Positions 1 through 6,977 of a stretch of DNA of 26,905 bases are shown here, piece by piece. The position numbers and the translations under genes are program-made. The notes under the pieces are model-generated. The model was not told the origin of the DNA, ran no database searches, and saw only the letters and a program-made list of their open reading frames with translations. The stretch is from Bacillus sp. ISL-7 (GTDB lineage Bacteria > Bacillota > Bacilli > Bacillales_B > DSM-18226): the NCBI RefSeq assembly GCF_018613065.1, contig NZ_JAGGQW010000004.1, positions 1-26,905 on the forward strand, written 5' to 3'. Positions within the stretch are counted from its first letter, which is position 1. The number at the start of each line of letters is the position of its first letter.

Positions 1-95
1 GAAATTATATTGAAGAATATAACAATGATCGTTATCAATGGGGCCTAAATAAAATGACTCCGGTCCAATACCGGAGTCATCTAATAGCAGCTTAA
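1..95 (+). CDS. IS3-family transposase OrfB, C-terminal fragment
   Basis: The frame starting at base 3 is open from the window edge to a TAA at 93-95 and gives about 30 residues. It contains YNNDRYQWGLNKMTPVQYR, the typical end of IS3-family OrfB proteins (the NxxRyQwxLkxMtPvqYR motif that follows the DDE integrase core). The catalytic residues are upstream and outside the window. It cannot be told whether the full transposase is intact. The protein would cut and join DNA at the element's ends. The imperfect palindrome at 54-80 is part of this coding sequence. Confidence 0.8.
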   Translation, partial: NYIEEYNNDRYQWGLNKMTPVQYRSHLIAA

Positions 96-119
96 ACATG
101 GTCTTTTTTAGACTGTCCA
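1..119 (+). mobile_element. Right end of an IS3-family insertion sequence
   Basis: The window opens inside an IS3-family element. The transposase tail ends at 95 and is followed at 100-119 by a sequence ending TTTTTTAGACTGTCCA, which looks like the right terminal inverted repeat of IS150/IS3-type elements (T-rich, ending in CA). The left end lies outside the window, so a target duplication cannot be checked. The element directly abuts a broken FAH-family gene whose stop codon begins 10 bases beyond the IS end. Confidence 0.75.
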
Positions 120-128
120 TTTTATAGG

Positions 129-420
129 TTACAGTTCAATTCTCTCCACTTCCTTCCTTTTATTTTTCTTACGTTTAGAATTAGTCAAAAATGAATAAAA
201 CCCATAATTACATAGCTTACCGATATTCTCTACTTCAACAGATACGATGTCGTCTGACTTCATTGGACAACTACCAGAAGGTGAACCAGTATCCAAAACA
301 TCACCCGGCTCCAAAGTTTCAGGGCGTTACCCCATCATTTGATTCTTCGATATAACCCTTCAGTTCCGAAAGGAACTGCCTGACCTTTACCTGAAGATTG
401 TGACCAATCTCAATTTAAAT
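129..420 (-). pseudogene. Fumarylacetoacetate hydrolase (FAH) family, C-terminal remnant
   Basis: The minus-strand frame ending at 129 reads LEPGDVLDTGSPSG, then SDDIVSVEVENIGKL. This is the conserved C-terminal part of FAH-family enzymes (TLxPGDVIxTGTPxG, then a VEVEIExIG stretch), which hydrolyse or decarboxylate small keto acids using a divalent metal. A TAA stop lies just upstream in the same frame. A related stretch starting NLQVKVRQFL, in another frame at about 345-410, looks like the preceding part of the family. No N-terminal metal-binding domain is present. The gene therefore appears broken by frameshifts and deletion, possibly linked to the adjacent IS3 insertion. No function is expected. 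Confidence 0.6.
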
Positions 421-438
421 CAGGAACATTTCGCACAA

Positions 439-500
439 GTAAACTGCTTCGTTATTTAAAGAAGGAAAAAAAAAAGAGCGACTTCTCAGTCACTCTTTAT
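439..500 (-). repeat. Intergenic repeat copy 0 with terminator hairpin
   Basis: Left motif ACTGCTTCGTTATTTAAAG at 442-460, then an 11-bp stem (468-478 with 483-493). On the minus strand the stem is followed by a run of Ts, so it should terminate the 54-aa gene that stops at 500. The single mispair is C-A on plus and U-G on minus. The right motif is not recognisable. Confidence 0.7.
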
Positions 501-664
501 TAACTATTTTTTGATCTTGGTTTATTCTGTTTGTAAATATAATCGATCCTGTTCATTGTCCTATATCCTAAAATACCAAGGATTACTGAATATATCGTTG
601 TTAAAATTAAGCCAAGTATAGCAATCCAAAATAACGATGTTAACTTCTCTTTTTTGTTAAGCAC
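500..664 (-). CDS. Small single-span membrane protein, unknown function
   Basis: This encodes about 54 residues from a GTG at 664. A Shine-Dalgarno GGTGGAGG at 673-680 sits 8 bases upstream of that GTG; the longer TTG start at 682 would lie inside the ribosome site and is less likely. The protein has a lysine-rich N-terminus (NKKEK), one hydrophobic segment at about residues 8-31 (LFWIAILGLILTTIYSVILG) and a basic tail. This suggests one transmembrane helix. I do not recognise a family. It is a single-gene unit that ends directly in a terminator belonging to the dispersed repeat family. Confidence 0.65.
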   Translation of the reverse strand: MLNKKEKLTSLFWIAILGLILTTIYSVILGILGYRTMNRIDYIYKQNKPRSKNS

Positions 665-790
665 ACTAATAACCTCCACCAATTAATCGTTATTATCTTG
701 CACTTATTTAGGGAGATTATTCCAAGATCAACAATTGGTATGTTTACTTGGAAATGCTAAATAAAGTACCTGGCTAAGATCTTGTGATAA

Positions 791-1162
791 TTAAGTCTTT
801 CTTCCATCAGGTTTCTCCCCGAATTTTTTGCCGAAATTCTCCATCATATCAAGTATTGGGATAAATTCACGCCCTTTAGTTGTTAATGAATATTCAACAC
901 GTGGAGGTACCTCAGGAAAAACCTCTCGTTTAATTAATCCATCTGTTTCTAATTCTCTCAACTGTTTTGTAAGAGAACCTTGTGAAATGTCCCATAAAAA
1001 AGCTTTAATTTCGCTATAACGACGTTCTTTTGTTTTTAAAAACCAAAGAATAAGATACTTCCAGCGTCCTGAAAGCATATTTTGGGTATACGCAATACCA
1101 TAAACGTTTCTTTGCTCCTTAATAAACTCTTTTTCAAATCCATCCTTGCATATTCTAGCCAT
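791..1162 (-). CDS. HxlR-family winged-helix transcriptional regulator
   Basis: The 123-residue protein has the HxlR family layout. The N-terminus is YTQNMLSGRWKYLILWFL, followed by the helix-turn-helix around residues 45-75 (RRYSEIKAFLWDISQGSLTKQL, RELETDGLI) and the wing with VPPRVEYSLTTKG. HxlR proteins are dimeric DNA-binding regulators that often respond to aldehydes, quinones or other electrophiles and commonly control a divergent oxidoreductase. The neighbour at 1394 on the plus strand is such an oxidoreductase. An inverted repeat at 1187-1204, 25 bases before the start, is a candidate operator. A GGGATG ribosome site precedes ATG 1162. Complete and of normal length. Confidence 0.92.
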   Translation of the reverse strand: MARICKDGFEKEFIKEQRNVYGIAYTQNMLSGRWKYLILWFLKTKERRYSEIKAFLWDISQGSLTKQLRELETDGLIKREVFPEVPPRVEYSLTTKGREFIPILDMMENFGKKFGEKPDGRKT

Positions 1163-1186
1163 ACTTACATCCCTTTTCTTCCATAA

Positions 1187-1204
1187 AGTACAAAAAAGTG
1201 TACT
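1187..1204. promoter_or_regulatory. Candidate HxlR operator, AGTACA-N6-TGTACT
   Basis: A perfect 6-bp inverted repeat with a 6-base AT spacer lies between the HxlR gene and its divergent target gene. Its size fits binding by a dimeric winged-helix protein. HxlR-family proteins such as YodB and HypR bind short inverted repeats near their own promoters, so autoregulation is a reasonable inference. No binding data are available from the sequence. Confidence 0.45.
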
Positions 1205-1393
1205 ATATCATTTTTTATTGCCTACTTCAAAAGTAAGAGTAACGAGTTTATTATATTATTTATAACCAAAACACTCAATTACCTTAATGATTGCAAAAAA
1301 GGATTGTAGATAATTTCGTGTTGAGGCAATTAGAAAATTCGATAGCTGATATTAAATCATAATCGAACAAAATTATATATAGGAGGAACAATT

Positions 1394-2116
1394 ATGAAAT
1401 TTGGAATTATAGGTGCAGGAACGATAGGGTCAATTATTTCTAAAAAATTAGTTAAGAATGGACATGATGTCAAAATTGCAGATGCTCGAGGAATTGATCG
1501 TTTAGAAGGAAAAAAGATTGCTGGAACACCTGTGAGTGTAGAAGATGTAATAAAAAATATTGATGTTCTTATAATATCTCTCCCTTTTCACGTGATTCCA
1601 AGCATTCGCAACATTGTAGATAAAGCTGGAGATGAAGTAATTGTTGTAGACACTTCAAATTATTACCCTTTTAGAGACAATAAAATTGAAGAAATTGAGA
1701 ACGGGATGGTTGAAAGTGTTTGGGTTTCAAATCAATTAGGTAGACCTATCATTAAAGGTCTCAACAATCAATTAGATTATACTTTAGAAAATAAAGGAAC
1801 CCCTGAAGGTACTAGTGGTCGCATTGCCATGGCGATTGCTGGTAATAACCTATCACAAAAACAAATAATCATGGACGTAGTAAACGAGCTAGGCTTCGAC
1901 GCAGTAGATAGTGGTTCTTTAAGTGATTCATGGAGACAACAGCCAGGAACTCCTGCATACTGCACCGAACTAACAAAAGAGGAACTAACGGAAGCATTAA
2001 AAAAGGCAAATAAAGAAAAAGCCCCATTCCTACGGGATAAGGCAATGGAGAAGTTTTCAGCTAGATTTTCACATAAAGATATTGTGAATCTAAACAGAGA
2101 AACATATCATTCATAA
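1394..2116 (+). CDS. NAD(P)-binding oxidoreductase, F420-reductase-like
   Basis: This 240-residue protein begins MKFGIIGAGTIGSII, a Rossmann dinucleotide motif GxGxxG at residues 7-12. The segments NIDVLIISLPFHVI and VIVVDTSNYYPF fit the NADP oxidoreductase (coenzyme F420-dependent) fold, PF03807. Such proteins in Bacilli are usually NADP-linked reductases of unknown substrate. The start is well placed, with AGGAGG 8 bases before ATG. It is divergent from the HxlR regulator, so it is probably the regulated target. A strong hairpin at 2194-2228 ends the unit. The substrate is not deducible. Confidence 0.85.
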   Translation: MKFGIIGAGTIGSIISKKLVKNGHDVKIADARGIDRLEGKKIAGTPVSVEDVIKNIDVLIISLPFHVIPSIRNIVDKAGDEVIVVDTSNYYPFRDNKIEEIENGMVESVWVSNQLGRPIIKGLNNQLDYTLENKGTPEGTSGRIAMAIAGNNLSQKQIIMDVVNELGFDAVDSGSLSDSWRQQPGTPAYCTELTKEELTEALKKANKEKAPFLRDKAMEKFSARFSHKDIVNLNRETYHS

Positions 2117-2193
2117 TTTTAGGAAACTCATAATGATCATTGCTCTGGTATTTAATTTTAAATTGAATAGAAGATATAGGAAATTTGGAACCA

Positions 2194-2228
2194 AAAATAG
2201 TGATCAAAATAACCTTGATCACTATTTT
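2194..2228 (+). terminator. Rho-independent terminator after the oxidoreductase gene
   Basis: A perfect 14-bp stem (2194-2207 with 2215-2228) has a 7-base loop and ends in TTTT on the plus strand. It is 78 bases past the stop at 2116. It does not belong to the dispersed repeat family. Confidence 0.85.
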
Positions 2229-2332
2229 GGCATATTTTAAATCTCTCTGTTCATCCACCTTGGATGTAACACTTTTAATATATAATGATGTTGTTAACAA
2301 TTTTCATCGCCGTAAAAAAATTGTATTGTTGT

Positions 2333-2422
2333 TACACTAAACTGCTCCGTTAGCTAAATAAAAAAAGGCTGCCGCAGCAACCCTATGTTTAACTCTAGCA
2401 CCCATTAGTGCAACAAGTACAC
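2333..2422 (-). repeat. Intergenic repeat copy 1
   Basis: Left motif ACTGCTCCGTTAGCTAAATA, hairpin GCTGC/GCAGC at 2368-2378, and right motif AGCACCCATTAGTGCAAC. It lies 32 bases beyond the stop of the squalene/phytoene-synthase-like gene; on the minus strand the stem is followed by TTTTTTT, as in a terminator. Confidence 0.75.
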
Positions 2423-2453
2423 ATATAAAAATTTATTTCTAAATTGTGGAATC

Positions 2454-3275
2454 TTATTTTCTATCTACTACTCGACTAACTATTTCAGTTACGGTAGCCC
2501 TACTCATTTTTTCCTTCCCCTCTGTTAAAGTATCAAGTGTACCATGAGCAAGAGCTATCGGGATTTTACAAAAATTAAGTATCGGACCGGGTTTAATATC
2601 CTCCAAATAAACGTCAGCCAATGCTAGGTTACGTCGGGCGTACATAAACATATCTTCTAACTCCCATCCATCAGGAAAGAAATCCACACCTCGTTCTAAA
2701 TCTTCAGCACGATTGCGAAGAATATTTACAGACTGCAAGCCACGACCGAAGGCTATAGCTAGATCTTTGTCCGTTTCAACAGCATCGTACCACTTCCAAA
2801 TATCTGAGAGCATGACTCCTACCAAACCTGCAACGTAGAATGTGTATTCATTCAAACCTTCTTCATCCTGAATCCGCCACTCTTTTAAAGCCCAGTCCGC
2901 CATCCCCTTCGCCATAATAGATGTGGCATTCGAAATGCTCGCTACAATTGTTGGTGGACAAAGCTTTATCCAATCGCCAAATCGTAAGGTAACCTCCGGA
3001 AGGAGAGAGTTGTATGGGTGAAATAAAGCCATTAACTCCTTATTATTGAAGGGCTTTTTCAAGAGCAGGCTGATTGAACGTAATAGATTATGTTTGGTTT
3101 CCAATCGGAGTTGGGGGTGGTCTTCAATCTCGTCAATAGCTCTCATGCATAAGTAAGCGGATGTAACAGCTTCTTGTAATCCTGACGGTAGATGACTAAT
3201 AGGAATAAAGAAGGTCCGGCTTGTCGCCATCAACATGTCTATTGCACTTCTATGTAGATTTAGTGCTTTGCTCAT
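2454..3275 (-). CDS. Squalene/phytoene synthase family protein
   Basis: The 273-residue all-helical protein matches the trans-isoprenyl diphosphate synthase family that condenses two prenyl diphosphates head to head. The first aspartate motif DEIED is at residues 48-52. The second motif reads NILRNRAEDLERG at residues 184-196, where the family normally has NILRDxxED; the first aspartate is replaced by Asn188. B. subtilis YisP, a family member with altered aspartate motifs, acts as a farnesyl diphosphate phosphatase, so this protein may likewise not be a true synthase. No carotenoid or hopanoid genes lie nearby. The ribosome site GGGGA precedes ATG 3275. It is a single-gene unit followed by repeat copy 1. 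Confidence 0.85.
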   Translation of the reverse strand: MSKALNLHRSAIDMLMATSRTFFIPISHLPSGLQEAVTSAYLCMRAIDEIEDHPQLRLETKHNLLRSISLLLKKPFNNKELMALFHPYNSLLPEVTLRFGDWIKLCPPTIVASISNATSIMAKGMADWALKEWRIQDEEGLNEYTFYVAGLVGVMLSDIWKWYDAVETDKDLAIAFGRGLQSVNILRNRAEDLERGVDFFPDGWELEDMFMYARRNLALADVYLEDIKPGPILNFCKIPIALAHGTLDTLTEGKEKMSRATVTEIVSRVVDRK

Positions 3276-3394
3276 CTTGTTTTGTCCCCTTTTTTTGTCC
3301 TTAAAAATTTCCTAAATTTGTTTAATTTTAAATTGTATTATCCCCACTATATAAAATATTTAATAATAAACAAAATTTAAGCCCTTGTTACTCA

Positions 3395-3499
3395 ATAAAC
3401 CTGCCCGGATAGTAGAACAAAAAGGGATTGCCGCAGCAGTCCCCATCTTTAACTCTTGCACCCGTTACTTTAAGTACAATCTTTCACAATCTCTCCAAG
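3395..3499 (-). repeat. Intergenic repeat copy 2 (near full length)
   Basis: Left motif AACCTGCCCGGATAGTAGAA, hairpin GGGATTGC-cgca-GCAGTCCC at 3424-3443, then right motif TTGCACCCGTTACTTTAAG and TTTCACAATCTCTCCAAG. It is 26 bases beyond the fosB remnant's stop. This is the one hairpin whose wobble pair (T-G) is on the plus strand. Confidence 0.8.
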
Positions 3500-3525
3500 A
3501 ACCTGTACTTGAACAAGGAAATCGT

Positions 3526-3756
3526 CTAATCGTAAAACTCCATATGTGTTTTATCATTTTTGTAATAATCCAACCTGTCTTGTAAAGTGCCTGTATGAAA
3601 TTCAAACTTATGACCGTCTGGGTCAGTAAAGTAAATAGACTTTTTATCTCTTTCGTCTCTTGGACGACCTGACAAGATGCTGACATACAATTCCTTTAAT
3701 TTATGATACATATTATCAAAAGACCCAAGGGTAACGGGTTCGGTTTTGAAGTACAA
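3526..3756 (-). pseudogene. fosB: Truncated FosB, fosfomycin thiol-transferase
   Basis: Residues from about 14 onward match the C-terminal half of Fos[36 protein letters not shown], then HMEFYD at the end. FosB is a metal-dependent bacillithiol transferase of the vicinal oxygen chelate fold, about 138 residues long, that inactivates fosfomycin. Here only about 63 C-terminal residues remain. The metal-ligand glutamate of HKFEF is kept, but the N-terminal half with the other two ligands is replaced by an unrelated sequence (TEPVTLGS). The upstream 75 bases give no recognisable FosB N-terminus. The product should be inactive. Confidence 0.85.
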
Positions 3757-3832
3757 AAATCCAATTAGAGGATAAAATCACAGAGAAATTAGCTTTTGAA
3801 TTAACAAGCAAATTAACACAATAATAGACACA

Positions 3833-3867
3833 AAAAATGCTCAGGGCATAAAACTCTGAGCATTTTT
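3833..3867 (-). terminator. Terminator of the yoaS-yozG unit
   Basis: A 12-bp stem AAAAATGCTCAG/CTGAGCATTTTT, extended by two more pairs, has a 7-base loop. It is 52 bases after the stop of the HTH gene; T-runs on both sides allow termination in both directions. It is not a copy of the dispersed repeat. Confidence 0.85.
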
Positions 3868-3918
3868 CTATATTGGCTTATAGAATGAAAGCTAACCGTT
3901 AATTGAAAAATTTGTTGT

Positions 3919-4143
3919 CTATGATTCTTCAGTATCCTCGTCACTTTTATACTCCAAAATATCACCTGGCTGACAATCTAAAGCTTTACATATCGCTTCT
4001 AATGTTGAAAAACGAACCGCTTTTGCTTTCCCATTTTTCAGTATAGAAAGGTTCGCCATAGTAATTCCAACCCTCTCAGAAAGCTCCGTTACGCTCATTT
4101 TTCGTTTTGCTAACATCACATCAATATTAATAATAATTGCCAT
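3919..4143 (-). CDS. yozG: Cro/C1-type HTH regulator, YozG-like
   Basis: The protein is about 74 residues from ATG 4143 (a GTG at 4152 would add three residues but overlaps the ribosome site GAGGTGGAGG). It is a single helix-turn-helix domain: KRKMSVTELSERVGITMANLS is the HTH, and ALDCQPGDILEY is the typical end of small XRE-family repressors. It follows the DUF2975 membrane gene by about 10 bases, the yoaS-yozG arrangement of B. subtilis. It probably regulates its own operon. An inverted repeat at 4679-4697 upstream of the operon is a candidate binding site. Confidence 0.85.
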   Translation of the reverse strand: MAIIINIDVMLAKRKMSVTELSERVGITMANLSILKNGKAKAVRFSTLEAICKALDCQPGDILEYKSDEDTEES

Positions 4144-4153
4144 ATCCTCCACC

Positions 4154-4633
4154 TCAGACCGTCAAATCATTTTCTGATTTTATGTTAATCGCTTCTTGTA
4201 GAAGCCGTTGGAGGATAGCAGCAAAAACGGCGATAACCAACGAAGCAAAAATGATAATGAGTCCCATTAATCCAATAGGAGGGTCAACTTTCTTCGCTAT
4301 AAAATGAAAGAGTGGCAAACCTAATACATACAAACCACTGATTGTAATCGCACAGCACTTTATGTTCTTTAACGCCTTTACAGATAATTCCGAGAACGCT
4401 GTGTTCTCGTCAATGTACCGTAAAAGATTGAAAGCCTGATAGAGAGCAAAGTAAAAAGGCACAGCCGCTCCATACATCACGATGAAAACGAGATATTTCA
4501 TTGGGGCAATATTTGGATACAATTTTGCTGCGAAATTCCCCATATGGGGCACTAAAAATATGCACAATGCAAGAACCGAGATTCCTATAAAAATAACAGC
4601 TAGCTTTAAAACGAGCGTCGTAACTTGTTTCAT
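4154..4633 (-). CDS. yoaS: DUF2975 four-helix membrane protein, YoaS-like
   Basis: The 159-residue integral membrane protein has four hydrophobic segments at about residues 8-30, 45-70, 90-112 and 120-145. It contains the DUF2975 family stretch AFSELSVKALKNIKCCAITI and the C-terminal end QRLLQEAINIKSENDLTV, a strong family signature. DUF2975 proteins are commonly followed by a small YozG-type HTH regulator, as here. Their biochemical role is unknown; coupling of a membrane sensor to a repressor is only an inference. The ribosome site is GTGAGGTG before ATG 4633. Intact. Confidence 0.88.
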   Translation of the reverse strand: MKQVTTLVLKLAVIFIGISVLALCIFLVPHMGNFAAKLYPNIAPMKYLVFIVMYGAAVPFYFALYQAFNLLRYIDENTAFSELSVKALKNIKCCAITISGLYVLGLPLFHFIAKKVDPPIGLMGLIIIFASLVIAVFAAILQRLLQEAINIKSENDLTV

Positions 4634-4678
4634 AAAAGCACCTCACTTAATTAATTTTAAATTGATTCTAAAACAAAA

Positions 4679-4697
4679 TTTATTGTTTATCAATAAA
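4679..4697. promoter_or_regulatory. Inverted repeat TTTATTG-N5-CAATAAA upstream of yoaS
   Basis: A perfect 7-bp inverted repeat with a 5-base spacer lies 46 bases before the yoaS start. A TATAAT on the minus strand is at 4713-4718, just upstream. Placement between the -10 box and the start fits a repressor site, possibly for the co-transcribed HTH protein. AT-rich DNA makes chance palindromes common, so confidence is moderate. Confidence 0.4.
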
Positions 4698-4908
4698 AAC
4701 TTATTGGTTTTAATTATATTATCATTGTTATAGATATATCCTTTAATTTTTTAAAAAAATAAAAAGCATTCCTGTATGATAACGAAATGCTGTATAACCT
4801 AAGCTATTCAATTTATAACTTATTCAATTAACCTGTACCCGTTAACCCAAGGGGTCTTTTTTTATATAGTTCCGAAGAGTGTTAAATTAAATAAAAACTT
4901 CTTCATCA

Positions 4909-4976
4909 ACTATCCTGCATCTTTAGTTGAATAACAAAAAAGCTAGCAATATCAGCCAGCTCTTCTTGTATTACAA
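4909..4976 (-). repeat. Intergenic repeat copy 3
   Basis: Left motif ACTATCCTGCATCTTTAG with GAATAAC, then hairpin AGCTAGC/GCCAGCT at 4941-4961. On the minus strand it reads AGCTGGC/GCTAGCT followed by TTTTTTG, a terminator for the 49-aa gene whose stop is at 4998. The A-C mispair on plus is G-U on minus. The right motif is degenerate. A stray right-half-like sequence TGTACCCGTTAACCC is at about 4834-4850. Confidence 0.65.
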
Positions 4977-4997
4977 TCCACTTGTTGAAAGAAACGC

Positions 4998-5147
4998 CTA
5001 TTCTTCCATAAAAACTCGCGCGTAGTATTCCGTTTCTTCATCTAGTTTGTTGTCTTTTCTCAATTCCTCAATAGTTTCCTTTCGGTCATCTTCAATCACT
5101 TGAAAACTTCCTGAAACATTTGGTGTTTTCCCTTTGTTTTTATCCAT
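4998..5147 (-). CDS. Small 49-aa charged protein, unknown
   Basis: The ATG at 5147 is preceded by AGGAGTG at 7 bases, a very good ribosome site, and the frame runs to a TAG at 4998-5000. The product is hydrophilic and acidic/basic (MDKNKGKTPNVSG, then VIEDDRKETIEELRKDNKLD, ending FMEE). It has no membrane segment and no recognised domain. It is followed by a terminator hairpin in repeat copy 3, so it forms a complete small transcription unit. Confidence 0.65.
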   Translation of the reverse strand: MDKNKGKTPNVSGSFQVIEDDRKETIEELRKDNKLDEETEYYARVFMEE

Positions 5148-5255
5148 ACTTTCACTCCTACATTTCATCTTGTTTATATTAGGGTATTCATTTCCCTTTT
5201 CATTTTGTGTTTAATTTATAACTTTATTCAAATGCTCATTATGGTTTCTTCTTAA

Positions 5256-5349
5256 GCTAACCTGCTTAAGTTAGTCGAATAATAAAAAGCTACCAAAATG
5301 GCAGCTGAATCTACAACTCTTGCAACCGTTAGTTAAACAACATCTTACG
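5256..5349 (-). repeat. Intergenic repeat copy 4
   Basis: Left motif CTAACCTGCTTAAGTTAG (itself CTAAC/GTTAG paired), hairpin AGCTACC-aaaat-GGCAGCT at 5288-5306, right motif TTGCAACCGTTAGTTAAAC. The one A-C mispair on plus is G-U on minus, followed by TTTTTATT. Confidence 0.8.
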
Positions 5350-5397
5350 ATAATTTGTCAATTAAGGATTTTTGGGAGGTGAGAGCACTAATACAGA

Positions 5398-5525
5398 GTT
5401 TGCTTTTGTGTCCCATCTGTTTTTATTCGATATACCATTTTCTCCGTTCTTGTGTAATAAATCCAATCGTCGAAAATGTTTGTGTTTGTTACAAAATGTT
5501 CATTTAAAAAAGTTTTCAGGTTTGT
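5398..5525 (-). pseudogene. DUF5050-like repeat fragment
   Basis: In the minus strand directly beyond the LysM gene's stop, another frame reads NTNIFDDWIYYTRTEKMVY and then RIKTDGTQKQTLY before a TAG at 5398-5400. The pattern DDWIYYxxxxxxxxYRIKxDGTxxQ is that of one blade of DUF5050 beta-propeller proteins, which in Bacilli are often secreted or wall-linked. Only one blade is present and there is no start codon with a ribosome site. It could be the end of a lost gene, or the end of a LysM-DUF5050 protein after a frameshift near 5530. Confidence 0.5.
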
Positions 5526-5529
5526 ATTG

Positions 5530-5721
5530 TTATTGCCTAGCTTCAATACCCTTTTTTGAAGCTGTTTCGGGAATCAATAGCGTTTGGCCAATATATATGA
5601 TCGGGCTTACGAGATGATTTAAGAAAACAATACTTTCCACAGAAGTATTGAACTTCAATGCTATTGAATATAAATTATCAACTGGTTGAACAACATAACT
5701 AAGATTAAGGTTTCTGTTCAT
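5530..5721 (-). CDS. Single LysM domain protein
   Basis: The 63-residue product is essentially one LysM domain: YVVQPVDNLYSIALKFNTSV at residues 9-28 and then NHLVSPIIYIGQTLLIP. LysM domains bind peptidoglycan or chitin N-acetylglucosamine. There is no signal peptide, which is common for small Bacillus LysM proteins linked to the spore, but that role is inference. The usual Gly of QPGD is Val here. An excellent ribosome site AAGGAGGG precedes ATG 5721. A DUF5050-like fragment follows in another frame, so the natural protein may have been longer. Confidence 0.75.
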   Translation of the reverse strand: MNRNLNLSYVVQPVDNLYSIALKFNTSVESIVFLNHLVSPIIYIGQTLLIPETASKKGIEARQ

Positions 5722-5790
5722 TATTGCACCCTCCTTATGACAGATTACATTATTTATCGTATTATTCTGTAAAAGGAAAAGTGCCTAATT

Positions 5791-5864
5791 GATTTTACAT
5801 CCGTTAGCTCAATATAAAAGGAGATGCCGCAGCACCCGATAGTTTAAGTACAATTCTTCACAAA
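5791..5864 (-). repeat. Intergenic repeat copy 5 (compressed)
   Basis: Left motif TACATCCGTTAGCTCAATA, a short TGCCGCA core, and right motif GCACCCGATAGTTTAAGTAC with TTCACAAAC. The hairpin is much shorter than in other copies, so terminator function is doubtful. It lies downstream of the DUF1835 gene. Confidence 0.7.
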
Positions 5865-5948
5865 CATTTTTACAAAAGTTAAATAAGAATTATGAAAAAG
5901 AGAAGCCCCTATTTCTATTTCGAGCCCTCAACGTATCCAATAAAATAT

Positions 5949-6977
5949 TTAACTAAATTTAATACCATAACTACGCATTGCCTCTAAGCTACCTTCATAA
6001 GTAAAAATTCCATTTTCGATTAAATTTCTAACCCTATATTCTAAAAAACTATCACCGATATACTGAAAAATATGTCCATACACTTCACCAATTAACCTTG
6101 CACACTTTATATATCCCTTTTTCTTACCAATCAGCTTCTTGGCTTTTTCAATTATAAAATCATCGTAATAGTCTTCAGGAACAAACTTTATTTCACCGTT
6201 TTCCCAAATTCTTAAGGTTGCAGAATTTCCAGAAAGTTTTAACCACTGTATTTCAACCTGTTTACGCTCTGTGTCAGATAAATTTTTTTGATTTTCTTGA
6301 GTATAGTTGTAAATGGATTGTAATTCTTCAGTAAGTATTCCCCCTGAAAAAAATGGGATGTACTTTTTAGATTTTTTCTTAAATAATTCTCTATACAATT
6401 GCCCAGTATTAACGATAAAGATATTATTTTTTCTTTCCCTTAACAAGTAAATTGTAAAAAGAAGTCCTGTTTGTTCATGAGCGTTTCCTGAAACCCATAT
6501 GTAAATTGGAATATTTTCTGGAATAGAAACTAATCGAGCAATCGTTCCTTGAAGTTTATCACAAAAATTTTCTGTTTCTTCTTCAATTCGTTCTAAGTTG
6601 TTTTTTATCCATTTAAATCTTTCTTTTTGACCATTTTCTGTGTCCAAATTACCTAATGGGGCAACAGCAAAATTATCTTCGAAAGTAACAATAAATTCTT
6701 CCTCGTGTATGTTTATTTCTTTTAATGTATGTCTTAAATATGGGTATCCAAAATTGATGTGAACTTTTTTGTAATCGCCTTTATCGAATATATTTTCATT
6801 TGGGTCTTGTGGATAAAGAATGTGGTTATAAAATTCTTTAAGGTCTTTTGAAAACTCAACTAAAGAATATTCCCTTTCCTCTAACAGTCCTATCCTAAAA
6901 AGAATAAGTTGCAAGTATGAACTTACTTCCCGTTCTGGTAAGTCTTTAACTATGTTTTTAATCTCAAAAATATCCAC
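5949..6977 (-). CDS. DUF1835 and DUF3658 domain protein
   Basis: The 342-residue soluble protein has the DUF1835 layout in the middle. FAVAPLGNL near residue 105 follows the family 'D..a.GPl' pattern. IPIYIWVSGNAHEQTGLLF near residue 160 is the family W.g.naxEQ segment. The C-terminal part (about 245-340) matches DUF3658, with WLKLSGNSATLRIWENG, DYYDDFI, and FLEYRVRNLIENGIF ending in GSLEAMRSYGIK. The biochemical role of these domains is unknown; many are single-copy accessory genes in Bacilli. The GTG start at 6977 is chosen because AAGGAG lies 8 bases upstream. Intact single-gene unit. Confidence 0.85.
   Translation of the reverse strand: MDIFEIKNIVKDLPEREVSSYLQLILFRIGLLEEREYSLVEFSKDLKEFYNHILYPQDPNENIFDKGDYKKVHINFGYPYLRHTLKEINIHEEEFIVTFEDNFAVAPLGNLDTENGQKERFKWIKNNLERIEEETENFCDKLQGTIARLVSIPENIPIYIWVSGNAHEQTGLLFTIYLLRERKNNIFIVNTGQLYRELFKKKSKKYIPFFSGGILTEELQSIYNYTQENQKNLSDTERKQVEIQWLKLSGNSATLRIWENGEIKFVPEDYYDDFIIEKAKKLIGKKKGYIKCARLIGEVYGHIFQYIGDSFLEYRVRNLIENGIFTYEGSLEAMRSYGIKFS

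Noticed and set aside
2061..2300. Minus-strand frame of 79 codons
   Set aside because: It overlaps the oxidoreductase gene end and its terminator, has no ribosome site and a composition typical of AT-rich shadow frames.
4765..4791. Hairpin AGCATT/AATGCT with a T-rich flank as a terminator
   Set aside because: The stem is only 6 bp with a 15-base loop, and the gene it would serve already has a better hairpin at 4941-4961.
5372..5617. Plus-strand frame of 81 codons
   Set aside because: It runs antisense to the LysM gene and the DUF5050 remnant, both of which have recognisable domain motifs. GGGAGGTGAGAG lies at its start, but the product matches nothing.
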